Source of the DNA: Bacteroidota bacterium
GTDB lineage: Bacteria; Bacteroidota; Rhodothermia; Rhodothermales; Bin80
DNA length: 59,274 nt
Assembly: GCA_026709065.1 (NCBI GenBank)
Contig: JAPOTS010000035.1
Span: 80,033-139,306 of the forward strand
Direction of reading: 5' to 3'
Positions 18,364 to 27,512 of this stretch are shown here, piece by piece (positions within the stretch are counted from its first letter, which is position 1; every line of letters starts with the position of its first letter). The notes beneath the pieces were generated by a model, which was not told the DNA's origin, made no database searches, and saw only the letters and a list, made by a program, of their open reading frames with translations. The position numbers and the translations under genes are program-made.

Positions 18364-19551
18364 ATGAGAATTTTAATGATTTTGGACCATCCCTTCCCGC
18401 CAGATACACGGGTTGAGAATGAAATAAGATCTTTATCAAAAGCAGGAATTGAGGTTTTCCTACTTGTGTTGGCACCAGATCGTAGGGTGCCAACAGAAAA
18501 ATGGGAGGGGGGTGTTATTATTAGATATCATGTTCCACGGAAAATCAGCAATTGGATGCGTGGATTGTCTGGTATGCTACCCATCCTTTCTTTGTTTATT
18601 GCCTACCATGTCCGAAAACTGCATCGGCAGTATTGTTTTGATGCTCTTCATGCACACGACCTGTATATGTGTGGTGGAGCATTACGGGCTGGAAAACGCG
18701 CTGGCATACCAGTGGTGGGCGATTTACATGAATTGTGGGTTTCAGTATTAGGATTGTATGCGTGGAGCACTCGATTTCCGGGTAAACTATTTGTGAGTAT
18801 TAGACAATGGGAGCGCTTAGAGAAAAAGTGGTCAAATCAATTGGACAAGATCATAGTGATCACAGAGGCTATGCAGCAGCGTTACAGATCAATCGTAGTG
18901 TCTAACCCTGAGATCATCGCCTTGCCGAATACCATCAATACAGAGGCTTTTGACCAATATCCTATTGATGACAAAATTCTTCAATCACATTCATCAGAGT
19001 TTACACTAGTCTACACGGGTACGATCAATCCACATCGAGGCTTGAGCTTCCTTCTTCATGCCATGCCTCAAGTACTTCGACAATGTAAGGCACGGCTGGT
19101 GATTGTTGGTGATGGGCGAATCCGTCCAGATCTTGAGACGCTTGCAAAAGATTTGCATATTTCAGATCACGTCTATTTTGAGGGTTGGCAAGTGCAACCG
19201 AAGATTAAAAGTTACATCTTAGCCAGTGATATTTGCTTAATGCCACTAATCAAATCTGAACAGACTGAAAATGCAGCACCTCACAAACTCTTTCATTATA
19301 TGTATCTAAAACGTCCCCAGATTGTTACAGACTGTTCATTCATACAAAGGGTCGTAGAGTCAGTGGATTGTGGAGTAGTTGTATCTTATGGAGATGTTGA
19401 TGCCTTAGCTTTATCAATCATTGATTTATACAATGATCCCGAACGCCGTCAACAGATGGGCAATAACGGTCATCGTGCCGTTATAGAACGCTACAACTGG
19501 AAAACATCTGCACAGACTCTTATTGAAATGTACCAGCGAATGAAACAATAG
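18364..19551 (+). CDS. Glycosyltransferase family 4
   Basis: 395 residues from the ATG at 18364, chosen over an in-frame TTG at 18346 because it starts directly with the first beta strand (MRILMILDHPFPPDTRVENE). The acceptor domain includes DALHAHDLYMCGG and GDLHELWVS. The donor domain shows ALPNTINTEAF, LVYTGTINPHRG, VIVGDGRIRPDLE and the nucleotide-sugar loop ENAAPHKLFHYMYLKRP. Cytoplasmic enzyme of surface glycan assembly; donor and acceptor cannot be predicted. It starts a rightward pair with a small methyltransferase gene. Confidence 0.87.
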   Translation: MRILMILDHPFPPDTRVENEIRSLSKAGIEVFLLVLAPDRRVPTEKWEGGVIIRYHVPRKISNWMRGLSGMLPILSLFIAYHVRKLHRQYCFDALHAHDLYMCGGALRAGKRAGIPVVGDLHELWVSVLGLYAWSTRFPGKLFVSIRQWERLEKKWSNQLDKIIVITEAMQQRYRSIVVSNPEIIALPNTINTEAFDQYPIDDKILQSHSSEFTLVYTGTINPHRGLSFLLHAMPQVLRQCKARLVIVGDGRIRPDLETLAKDLHISDHVYFEGWQVQPKIKSYILASDICLMPLIKSEQTENAAPHKLFHYMYLKRPQIVTDCSFIQRVVESVDCGVVVSYGDVDALALSIIDLYNDPERRQQMGNNGHRAVIERYNWKTSAQTLIEMYQRMKQ

Positions 19552-19731
19552 AATTATCATATAGAATACTCCTTTATTTTACACATTCTGTTTCCTATGT
19601 TTTTAGGCTTGTTAAAGAGCGCCCTCCCCCCCTTCTTTTTGATCAATCTCATGAAAAATGGTATTACTTCCGGCTCATTGTGTGGTTTTCTGATCGGGCT
19701 GGATTAAAACTATTAATTTGCAAAATTGAAT

Positions 19732-20244
19732 ATGAACAACATGACGAAAACATTAGAGCGAAGATTTGAACATACGCTCACATTTCTTGATGCTGTCTCT
19801 CCACCGCCCTCTCGTATTCTTGATTTAGGCACTCCGAATGAACTTGGAAAAAGGATGCAGTTGCATGGGTATGAAGTTTCCAACACTGAAGGTGACCTTG
19901 AATACCCAGAACCATTGGGAGAACATGTTGATCTTGTCACCGCATTCGAAATTCTGGAGCATCTGGTATCTCCTGCAAATGTTTTGCGTGCGATTCAGGC
20001 ACCTCGACTGGTTGCCACAGTGCCTCTTTACCTGTGGTTTTCTTCCACTTATCACAATCCAAATGATCCGTGGGACTGTCATTATCACGAGTTTGAAGAT
20101 TGGCAGTTTGATTGGCTGTTAGATCACTCTGGATGGAAGATTGTAAGGAGAGAAAAGTGGACAAGTTATGGAGCATGTAACGGAATTCGTCCATTTCTAA
20201 GGCGTTTTACGCCTCGGTTTTACGCGGTTGAAGCGACTCGATAA
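19732..20244 (+). CDS. Class I SAM-dependent methyltransferase
   Basis: 170 residues from the ATG at 19732 (a TTG two codons earlier is possible). Motif I is ILDLGTPNELG, lacking the usual GxGxG. It is followed by DLEYPEP, then DLVTAFEILEHL, typical of Methyltransf_23-type enzymes, and the aromatic WFSSTYHNPNDPWDCHYHEF before the final strand. Short for the class and without a C-terminal cap. It lies 180 bp after the GT4 gene on the same strand, so methylation of a glycan or its lipid carrier is the likeliest role. Product specificity is unknown. Confidence 0.75.
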   Translation: MNNMTKTLERRFEHTLTFLDAVSPPPSRILDLGTPNELGKRMQLHGYEVSNTEGDLEYPEPLGEHVDLVTAFEILEHLVSPANVLRAIQAPRLVATVPLYLWFSSTYHNPNDPWDCHYHEFEDWQFDWLLDHSGWKIVRREKWTSYGACNGIRPFLRRFTPRFYAVEATR

Positions 20245-20661
20245 GTATTGGTTGATCTACATTGCTGAATCAACCAATGAAGCTCAACTCTTCCAGTAAG
20301 AAACATCTAAATCTGAATAAGTTGTCGAGTTTATTATATATGAATCTGTGAATGATTGAAGGATAGGAATTTGTAAATATGTCTTTCTGAAAGATCTGAT
20401 AAGTATCAAGCGCGTGGAGTTCATTAGGATAGTTTTATGCCAACTCAAGGAGTCCAAGTAGTCCGATACCTGATTCATACGAAGAGCTGATGACGTAGCA
20501 TGTCTGATGTGTCTGGCCAGATTCATCAGTTCAAGAGTTTTTGATGTCCATCCAAAGAGAGTTGGCTTGACCGCAAAAACATCCGCTAACCAATGGTATC
20601 GTTCTGATCAGATTCATAGAGAATTTGTATCTTAGCGATCATATCAAACATTGAATCATTT
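20245..20661. other. Intergenic with an unidentified leftward open frame
   Basis: A stop-free minus-strand frame runs from 20607 to 20284 (about 107 codons). It includes ADVFAVKPTLFGWTSKTLEL and YLDSLSWHKT. The first possible ATG is at 20526, leaving 80 residues. It reads like protein at its upstream end and like noise at its C-terminus, so it may be the tail of a decayed gene. No family is recognised. Confidence 0.3.
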
Positions 20662-21747
20662 CTACCCATTACTACTCGTCATGAGCGCAGATACAATCAT
20701 GTCTACAGGGCTTTCATCTGGTCTATGACCAAAGTTGGTTTGAGGCCCATTAGGATCTTTGGTTATTGCATCAACAATTGACTTTGGATTAGATCCTGCG
20801 CAAATACTCCATGAATTATGACATATTTCTGGATATTCAGTTTCTTCACGCAGAATTACACAAGGGATTCCTAACCAATATGCTTCCTTTTGAAGCCCCC
20901 CACTATCTGTAAGTATTCGTTTAGCATTTGATATGAGTGTCAGCATTTCTAAGTAACTCACAGGGTCAATTATGTCTACGTTTTTTGGCACTTTGATGTT
21001 CGTAAGCGCTGATTCTGTTCTTGGATGAATTGGCAGACTCACAGGCAGAGATAATTGTCCGAATGCATCAAAAATATTCTGGAGATTTTCCCTGTTGTCG
21101 GTATTGGAGGCGCGGTGTACGGTAGCAAGATAATATTTGTTTGGTTCATAATGGGTGATCGATTTCAAAGGCTTATGATCTTTAGCATGTTGAGAAAATA
21201 ATTGGGTTGCATCAAACATGACATCTCCAACCAAATGGATGTAATCTTGAAGCCCCTCTCGCTTTAAGTTTTCAACTGCTGTTTCCGTTGGAGCGAAAAG
21301 CCACTGTGATACCCGATCGGTTAAAATGCGATTAATCTCTTCTGGCATGTTCCAATTATGGCTACGCATTCCCGCTTCAATATGTGCAAGGGGAATATTG
21401 CACTTTGAAGCCACCAATGCTCCTGCAAGTGTTGTATTTGTATCTCCGTATACAATGACGATATCATAGGGGCCTGTTCCGTTAATGTACTGCTCAAATC
21501 GCACCATAATATCTCCAGTCTGTTTGGCATGTGATGAAGAGCCAACCTCCAAATTAATTTGGGGTGCAGGAATAGCGAGTTCATCAAAAAATACTTGGCT
21601 TAGAGTTGAATCATAGTGCTGGCCTGAATGAACCAAGGTTTCCTTGATTCCAAATTCTTTTAACTTTGGGCTTAGAGCAGCAGCTTTAACAAATTGTGGG
21701 CGTGCTCCAACTAACGTACATACATGCATATTACGTGTAGCAATCAT
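20662..21747 (-). CDS. wecB: UDP-N-acetylglucosamine 2-epimerase (non-hydrolysing)
   Basis: 361 residues, the usual length. It interconverts UDP-GlcNAc and UDP-ManNAc in the cytoplasm, the first step toward ManNAc/ManNAcA-containing surface glycans. Family motifs are VGARPQFVKAAALSP, TLVHSGQHYDSTLSQVFFDE, YGDTNTTLAGA, AHIEAGMRSHNWNMPEEINR, LATVHRASNTDN and LTDSGGLQKEAYWLGIPCV with the UDP-contacting Arg/Glu after it. The start overlaps the upstream GT4 stop by four bases (ATGA, 21744-21747); a second ATG six codons on is possible. Likely translationally coupled within the YfhO-GT4-wecB set. Confidence 0.93.
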   Translation of the reverse strand: MIATRNMHVCTLVGARPQFVKAAALSPKLKEFGIKETLVHSGQHYDSTLSQVFFDELAIPAPQINLEVGSSSHAKQTGDIMVRFEQYINGTGPYDIVIVYGDTNTTLAGALVASKCNIPLAHIEAGMRSHNWNMPEEINRILTDRVSQWLFAPTETAVENLKREGLQDYIHLVGDVMFDATQLFSQHAKDHKPLKSITHYEPNKYYLATVHRASNTDNRENLQNIFDAFGQLSLPVSLPIHPRTESALTNIKVPKNVDIIDPVSYLEMLTLISNAKRILTDSGGLQKEAYWLGIPCVILREETEYPEICHNSWSICAGSNPKSIVDAITKDPNGPQTNFGHRPDESPVDMIVSALMTSSNG

Positions 21748-23036
21748 TCTGTAAGATAATCTAATACACGGGCAAGACGCTGAGTTAGGCGTGGCCGTTC
21801 ATATTCTTGAAGAGTTTCTTCGTTAATGTTCCAAGATTGATTTTTCAATTGAAAGCAGCGATGTACAAAAGAATATATTCCCTCCTCATCTTCATGATCA
21901 TAAATTCCACCTGCATTTGTCTCATCTAGTAGTTCGGCTAAATCTCCATCGGTAGCTCCCAATGCTATAATTGGTTTATGTGCTGATAAATATTCAAAAA
22001 CTTTCCCTGAAAACACCCCCTTTGCGCTCCCAGTAGAGACCTGAGGCAATGCAAGCAAAAGAAGATCTACCTGATTCATATAATCAACTGCATCTTGATG
22101 GGAAATATATCCAACTGCCTTGACTGCAAGCCCACTTGAGTGATAGGCTTCCACTGCATCAGGATCAACCGCTCCAACAAGGTGAACTTCAATATCAGTA
22201 AGTTCTTTCATTCTCTGTAAGGCTCTGACGAACGCATCTGAGTGGCGAAGTAAATTATATGTTCCAACATGAGCAATAGTAAAGGCATCATCACTTAGCT
22301 CAGACAAAACATTTTGAGTTGATTTGATGTCAGATGGATCAAAGCCATTAGGAATGGTTTCGTAGTGTTTGATTGGGGCTCGTCGCTGAAATCCGCTTCC
22401 CAGATAATTACTGACACTGACCACTGCACTCGCAGTACTCAAAACCCTCCGTTCTAATCGTGTCTGTATGTGTTTGGCTAAGAGAGTTTCAAACATTTGC
22501 TCGGTATAGTATATTTCAACCCAGGGATCTCGCATATCTACGACCCATGGAAGCCCACTCATTTTGTGTGCAGACAAACCGATGAGATGACTTGAATGAG
22601 GTGGACCTGTACTCAGGATTGCATCAAATTTATACTTTTGCAAGAGTTTACGTGCCTCCCTTGAAGCATAAGGGACCCACCCTACCCTAGCATCGGGCAA
22701 AAAGATATTTCCGCGAAGCCAACGGGCAAATTTATTAAAGATCTGAGTTCCGTCAATATAACCAACCTTCACGACTTCTTCTTTCTTTTTCCCTTGTAGT
22801 TGGCTATACAAACTGAATGGGTCCCATGCTCGAGTTCGGATCACTTCAATTTCAGAGGGAATTTCATCAAGTAATGATTCATCCAGCGATGGGAATGCAG
22901 CATACTTCGGATTAACCGTCAATATAGTCGGCAACCACCCGTTCTCTGGAAGATATCGTGCAAACTTCAAAAGTCTTTGCACACCTGGTCCACCAGATGG
23001 GGGGAAATAATAACTAATCAACAGAATACGCTTCAC
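21744..23036 (-). CDS. Glycosyltransferase family 4-type protein
   Basis: 430 residues, GT-B fold. The head ISYYFPPSGGPGVQRLLKFA and the segment DMRDPWVEIYYTE form the acceptor half. IPNGFDPSD, IAHVGTYNLLRHSD, KAVGYISHQDAVDYM and FSGKVFEYLSAHKPIIALG form the donor half. Paralogue of the gene at 10284-11558 with the same head and tail motifs. It overlaps wecB by four bases, so it probably acts on the same glycan as the ManNAc pathway. It lies 30 bp downstream of the YfhO gene. Confidence 0.87.
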   Translation of the reverse strand: MKRILLISYYFPPSGGPGVQRLLKFARYLPENGWLPTILTVNPKYAAFPSLDESLLDEIPSEIEVIRTRAWDPFSLYSQLQGKKKEEVVKVGYIDGTQIFNKFARWLRGNIFLPDARVGWVPYASREARKLLQKYKFDAILSTGPPHSSHLIGLSAHKMSGLPWVVDMRDPWVEIYYTEQMFETLLAKHIQTRLERRVLSTASAVVSVSNYLGSGFQRRAPIKHYETIPNGFDPSDIKSTQNVLSELSDDAFTIAHVGTYNLLRHSDAFVRALQRMKELTDIEVHLVGAVDPDAVEAYHSSGLAVKAVGYISHQDAVDYMNQVDLLLLALPQVSTGSAKGVFSGKVFEYLSAHKPIIALGATDGDLAELLDETNAGGIYDHEDEEGIYSFVHRCFQLKNQSWNINEETLQEYERPRLTQRLARVLDYLTE

Positions 23037-23066
23037 TACTGAGACAACTCTCTTTGATTGATTATT

Positions 23067-25559
23067 TCAATGCTTGCTATTCTTTGAATTTCTATTCAGT
23101 CTATAATAGCCCTGCAGTCCAATCAAGGTGATAGCTAGCCCGTACACAAATATCGTTGAAAAAAGAGAGAGCCGTTTTCCCCAGATATAACTCGTTGGGT
23201 TAAATGTCATTTCAAGAGTATGTTGACCCGCGGGAACGACCACCCCCCGTAACAGATAATTAACTCTATGAATGTCAATGCTTTCTCCATTGAGGGTTGC
23301 TTCCCATCCTGCTGGATAGTATACCTCACTTAATACCAAGAGTCTTGAGGCATCAGTTTCCACTTCGTAAGTAATTTTTCTGGGGCTATAATCTACTTGA
23401 TTGACGTTTATAGTACTTGAAGAATCTATGGAAGTGATTTCTGAGTCAATCCCACTGTGCAATAAAGCATTTATTGCGGGGTTAAAACTATTTTCTTGAA
23501 GTCTACGCATAGCTTCATTAGGATCTTCAATAACCTCAATTTCACCAACAAAAAATGCACGTGGAAGAGCATCAAGATTTTCGTATACGGTCAAGCCTGA
23601 CTGTTGTCCATATTCCACATCCAGAGTGCCGATCACTGGCGTTGGTGAAATGATATATCGTACGTTCATCATATCAAGTGCATTAGAATTCGGAGCACCC
23701 GTTCTTGGGTCAAAGAGGATGTTTTCAAGAAAATCCTGATAAACACGTAATTTCGCTCCACTATAGCCTCCAAGTGATTCGTGATGAAAAGATGCGCGTG
23801 ATAATGCAGTCTGATCGGAGCGTTCCAAAGAAAGAACACGATATTGACCTTCCTGCTCAAGAATATATTGATCCACATCAAAGGTTTCAACTCGGTTGAC
23901 CGAAAACTTAGAGAGACTTAGGTTATCAGAATTTAAGTATCGAGTGGACACCCCTCCCAGATCAAGAATAACTAAGAATACTAGACTGCTTTGTAATGCC
24001 CATGATGGAAGTATTTTACGTTGATACGCAAATAATGCAATACCTGTAAGGAAGATAAATAATAATGATCGTCTTGAATCTGCGATCAAAGCATCCTCTC
24101 GGGGAGTAACCAATTGCTCCATAAATAATCGGTCAGTTGCAGCAATTACCTGTGGGTCAGAGGTATTTCGTTGAGCTGATTGCGCGACATATTCCAAGAC
24201 CTGTTGGCGCTCACCTTCACGCTCAAAATCAAATAAATTTACCCCAGAGGAGATAAGGATGAGTGGAATGACACCAATGATTCCAAGTGTAATATAGATG
24301 GAGCGCCATTTAGCGCGTTCTGCAATTCCAGGAGGTTCGATACGTACGAGATATCTCAAACCGAGAGCTGCAAGAATCGCCAAGACTAAGGCGACGGTAA
24401 TGAGCCACGTTTCCGGAGCTCGGAAGGCATCAAACAATGGAAAATGATTATACATTATCCTGTTGATCACTTCAAAATGGCGACCAAAGGAAAATAATAC
24501 CATTAAGCCCCCTGCAATTCCAAGAGCAGCGGTTAAGCGTGTTCGTGTACGCCATAGAGCAATAGAGGCCAGAAATAATACGATGCCTCCAACATAATGA
24601 GGCCCACCAGTAAATGGTTTTGGTCCCCAATAATTTCTTGATCCTCCAAATGCATCCGCAATGAGTAAAGTCAGCATTTCTAAGGGACCCTGACTCCAGC
24701 GCATTGCATAATCCCAACTCATCCCCCCTGCACTACCGCCAGCCGATGTTCCTCGAATACTGAATTCTTTGTATTCATACTTAGGCCAATAAAATTCAGA
24801 GACCATCATGAGTGCGAATACGCATCCGACACTAAGTAGTCCAGTTGCTTTGAAGAAGTCAGGTAATTGTTTGCTCTTGCGCGCTTGAAGTAATAAGATA
24901 ATCCACCAGATAAAGATTAGAAATGTAATGTAATAGGTGATTTGTACATGTCCAGCGCGGAGATTCACTGCTAACGCAATCGTAAAGAGTAGACTTCCAA
25001 TGATGTTAGGCTTTTTGATAGCATAAACAAATGTTAATAGAAGCCACGGGGCGAAAGCCAAAGCGACGAACTTGGTATTGTGGCCTGCAATGAGGATTAC
25101 AGGTAAATATGTTGTCAAACTATATGCACAGGCTGCTAATAAAGAACTCAGAGTGTCACGGGAAAGATGCCACACCAAGAGATATGCACCAATCAGCATA
25201 AAGATGACATGTGAGAAAGGCCATGAAATTTTTCGCAATGCTTTGGGTAATTCGTCTATCTGTGGAACCAATGGCGCATGAGAAATAATGTATCCTGGCA
25301 TCCCCGCAAATACATTAGTCGCCCAAAGTGGTTCTTCGCCAGTTTGTTCGCGATATTCAATCATGCTTTGCGCTACTCCTCGCCATTGAACCACATCTCC
25401 TCCAACTAGACTCTTCCCACTAAATAGGGTTGCCCAACAAAAATATATGGCTACCCCTATCAGAGCAGCAAAACATAAAGAATGTTGCAGAATGGGAGAT
25501 TGAGATGCCCACCAAGATCGTTGAGGCTTGATTGAATGTGGTACCTTAGATTTGCCCAT
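23067..25559 (-). CDS. YfhO family integral membrane protein
   Basis: 830 residues with a polytopic N-terminal part (about 12 segments to residue 540), then a soluble beta-rich region, then a last membrane helix near 805-825. SLVGGDVVQWRGVAQSM and TNVFAGMPGYIISHAP match YfhO, and YPAGWEATLNGESIDIHRVN with VVVPAGQHTLEMTFNP is its conserved C-terminal block. In Firmicutes YfhO acts in glycosylation of lipoteichoic acid as a GT-C-type enzyme; in this lineage a similar role on a surface polymer is inferred. It opens the polysaccharide set and lies 11 bp after gatC. Confidence 0.88.
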   Translation of the reverse strand: MGKSKVPHSIKPQRSWWASQSPILQHSLCFAALIGVAIYFCWATLFSGKSLVGGDVVQWRGVAQSMIEYREQTGEEPLWATNVFAGMPGYIISHAPLVPQIDELPKALRKISWPFSHVIFMLIGAYLLVWHLSRDTLSSLLAACAYSLTTYLPVILIAGHNTKFVALAFAPWLLLTFVYAIKKPNIIGSLLFTIALAVNLRAGHVQITYYITFLIFIWWIILLLQARKSKQLPDFFKATGLLSVGCVFALMMVSEFYWPKYEYKEFSIRGTSAGGSAGGMSWDYAMRWSQGPLEMLTLLIADAFGGSRNYWGPKPFTGGPHYVGGIVLFLASIALWRTRTRLTAALGIAGGLMVLFSFGRHFEVINRIMYNHFPLFDAFRAPETWLITVALVLAILAALGLRYLVRIEPPGIAERAKWRSIYITLGIIGVIPLILISSGVNLFDFEREGERQQVLEYVAQSAQRNTSDPQVIAATDRLFMEQLVTPREDALIADSRRSLLFIFLTGIALFAYQRKILPSWALQSSLVFLVILDLGGVSTRYLNSDNLSLSKFSVNRVETFDVDQYILEQEGQYRVLSLERSDQTALSRASFHHESLGGYSGAKLRVYQDFLENILFDPRTGAPNSNALDMMNVRYIISPTPVIGTLDVEYGQQSGLTVYENLDALPRAFFVGEIEVIEDPNEAMRRLQENSFNPAINALLHSGIDSEITSIDSSSTINVNQVDYSPRKITYEVETDASRLLVLSEVYYPAGWEATLNGESIDIHRVNYLLRGVVVPAGQHTLEMTFNPTSYIWGKRLSLFSTIFVYGLAITLIGLQGYYRLNRNSKNSKH

Positions 25560-25570
25560 GAATCTAAAAT

Positions 25571-25858
25571 TTATCCAATAACTTTTGGGACTCTAAAATA
25601 CTCCCCATCTGAATCTGGGGCGTTCTCCATTGCGTCTTCGTGAGTTGTACGTTCACGCACCGTATCAGACCGAACCACTTGACCCAGATCATGGACATGA
25701 GTCATTGGCTCAATATCTGAAGTGTCAACTTGATTAAGGGTGTCAACATAATCCAGAATACGACTCATTTCATGAGATAGAGCGTCTTCTTCGGCTTCTG
25801 TGAAACTTAATCGGGCTAATTCTGCAATATGACGGACTTCTTTTTTTGAGATAGACAT
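25571..25858 (-). CDS. gatC: Asp-tRNA(Asn)/Glu-tRNA(Gln) amidotransferase subunit C
   Basis: 95 residues from the ATG at 25858 (the frame extends to a TTG at 25891, but family members start near here). ISKKEVRHIAELARLSFTEA, the helix with ILDYVDTLNQVDTSDIEPM and the tail NAPDSDGEYFRVPKVI are the GatC signature, a belt that wraps the GatA-GatB interface in the transamidosome. GatA and GatB are not in the window. Lies 11 bp upstream of the YfhO gene. Confidence 0.95.
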   Translation of the reverse strand: MSISKKEVRHIAELARLSFTEAEEDALSHEMSRILDYVDTLNQVDTSDIEPMTHVHDLGQVVRSDTVRERTTHEDAMENAPDSDGEYFRVPKVIG

Positions 25859-26467
25859 AGAATTTAAAATAGTTAGACCGACAGAAGTCAATTATTTGAT
25901 GGTGTGCCTAATAGAAAACTTAAATGTTCAATCGACGATAATTAACAGTAGTTATCAATGAGAATAAATTTACAACAACGGTTTAGGATACGTCATTATT
26001 TAAATTGATAACCTTAGTGTTTAGGAAACGAAAAGAAAGCTTCGTTAGAACGCATTGAAGAAAACAGACTATGTATGAATGATTTTCTGATCAACTTTCG
26101 GGGGTAACAGGTCAATTCAACTTGAACAAAATTATTATCATGCAGGTAGTGGCGAATAGTTAGAAAACTCATTTATACCATTGAAAATCAAGAGAATTCG
26201 GGTAAACGAATCTACAACAAAATCAGCAAAAAGCTCATACTGTAGAATTAATGCTAAGTTCGTTGGATCCGATCAGAAATGTCAATTAAAGAAGTAGCTC
26301 AACTATTGAATTCAAAGATAGAACCGATTAGAATATGCAATCAGTTGAACGAAAACTTTACCCCTCAGAGGCAATTTGACGTTTGAATTTGGAGGATTAA
26401 TTTAAACGGGGGCTTGAAGTGTCACAGAATCCTTTTTTTCGTTTAGGAATCAAATCCAACAATTAGA
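25859..26467. other. Intergenic, no convincing gene
   Basis: About 600 bp of AT-rich sequence between gatC and the decayed nuclease remnant. The longest thing of note is a 35-codon frame from ATG 26279 (starting MSIKEVAQLLNSKIE), too short and unsupported to call. No RNA gene or transposase remnant is recognised. Confidence 0.45.
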
Positions 26468-27095
26468 TCATAATTTGATGGAGAAATGTTCTGCAATTTG
26501 GTCTAATTTTTCTTTGACTTCTGGATGAATTTCTTCTTTCGTCATTTGGGCTGAAATTTTAATTAAGTCTCGTTCATTGATCTTCAATAAAGGAGGGTCA
26601 AAGAATTGAGATAATAGGTTTTTTGCTTTCATTAGCCGGTAGTAATCAGATGCTTTAAACATGTTTTCGTATACTTCAGGAGGTAACGGCTACGAATGGC
26701 ATCACCAACTGCATTCGCCGCATTTTCTCCGAATTACTATCTGCGAACCTAGTAATCGCCTCTGGATTGATAAGATAGCACCCAATCTCATACCTAACCA
26801 GTACATACGACTCATCCCCCTCGGAAGCCTTGGTGATTCAGTGCGATCTCTCCCATTGCTATCTCGTAATTCCACTCCCCTCAAATCGGGGGCAACTTCT
26901 TGAAGAATATCAAAATGTAGGGAACTGGCGTTCACTCTGAGCGGTTTCCCACGAAAATGGACTCACAAGAAATTCTTCAAGAGGGTGTTCCAGAATAACT
27001 GCCCATTCCTTCAAAATAGCAATGTCTGTTGGACCCTCAATATATAAAATTCCTGCCTCGATCTGAGCATTACAAATATCAACGTTCGGATTCAC
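26468..27095 (-). pseudogene. Decayed OLD-family-like TOPRIM nuclease, C-terminal half only
   Basis: Four consecutive pieces on the minus strand, in shifting frames, read as one protein tail. First, ILYIEGPTDIAILKEWAVIL and LEEFLVSPFSW (27095-26910) give the EGxTD glutamate motif of a TOPRIM domain. Second, APDLRGVELRDSNGRDR (within 26935-26702) resembles the following strand with its Asp pair. Third, another frame over about 26820-26690 gives VLVRYEIGCYLINPEAITRF, close to the RYEIENYL motif of OLD-like endonucleases. Fourth, 26662-26468 gives YRLMKAKNLLSQFFDPPLLK and EEIHPEVKEKLDQIAEHF. The N-terminal AAA ATPase half is missing, and a repeat array sits where the gene would continue upstream. 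Piece order and spacing support one gene; the function is lost. Confidence 0.6.
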
Positions 27096-27183
27096 TGTCC
27101 CGTTTCGTTCGGATTCGGCATTCTACTAACTTCGGATTCAGTGTCCCACTAACTTCGGATTCAGTGTCCCAAACGTTCGTAAT
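27087..27183. repeat. 22-23 bp tandem repeat array, family B (about 4.5 units)
   Basis: CGGATT elements begin at 27087, 27110, 27133 and 27156, exactly 23 bp apart, and a degenerate CGTAAT follows at 27178 (22 bp). The best-conserved unit reads CGGATTCAGTGTCCC then ACTAACTT. The array abuts the first readable codons of the TOPRIM nuclease remnant and is oriented so that its reverse complement (GGGACACTGAATCCGAA) points into that gene. A two-unit copy lies at 18191-18230. There are no spacers of random sequence, so it is not a CRISPR. Confidence 0.75.
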
Positions 27184-27512
27184 ACGCACTTTTGCTTATC
27201 TCAAAAACGGATATTATTCTATAAATAAGGGGCAGAATGCCCTCTGGAACAGAAAATTATCAAGCTCTCCTTATCTTTGAATGGTTTTTTGACCGACGAG
27301 AGATATCATCCGTTGGAAATGTACTGAAAGCGGAATATGAGATGAATCAAGGGGTAATGATGCAAAACAATACGATCATCACTTTGTTTACCCTGACACC
27401 ATCGTGTTTGATAAATGCAGTTTCATCAGAAAAGTTAATAGTTAACTGTTCTATAATTCTATCAAATGTAATCATTTCCAAGATGATATTTTGATTTGAT
27501 CACCTATCCACC
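27184..27512. other. Intergenic upstream of amidohydrolase, no gene seen
   Basis: AT-rich spacer that should contain the amidohydrolase promoter. Short frames with ATG at 27237 lack protein character. Nothing else is recognised. Confidence 0.4.

Noticed and set aside
19527-19786. Plus-strand open frame between the GT4 and methyltransferase genes
   Set aside because: About 80 codons with no usable start codon, and it overlaps both neighbours in another frame.
26661-26903. 80-residue plus-strand ORF
   Set aside because: Antisense to the TOPRIM remnant pieces, with no domain or conserved pattern.
27087-27183. Repeat array as CRISPR
   Set aside because: Units are directly adjoining at a 23-bp pitch, with no variable spacers and no cas genes.
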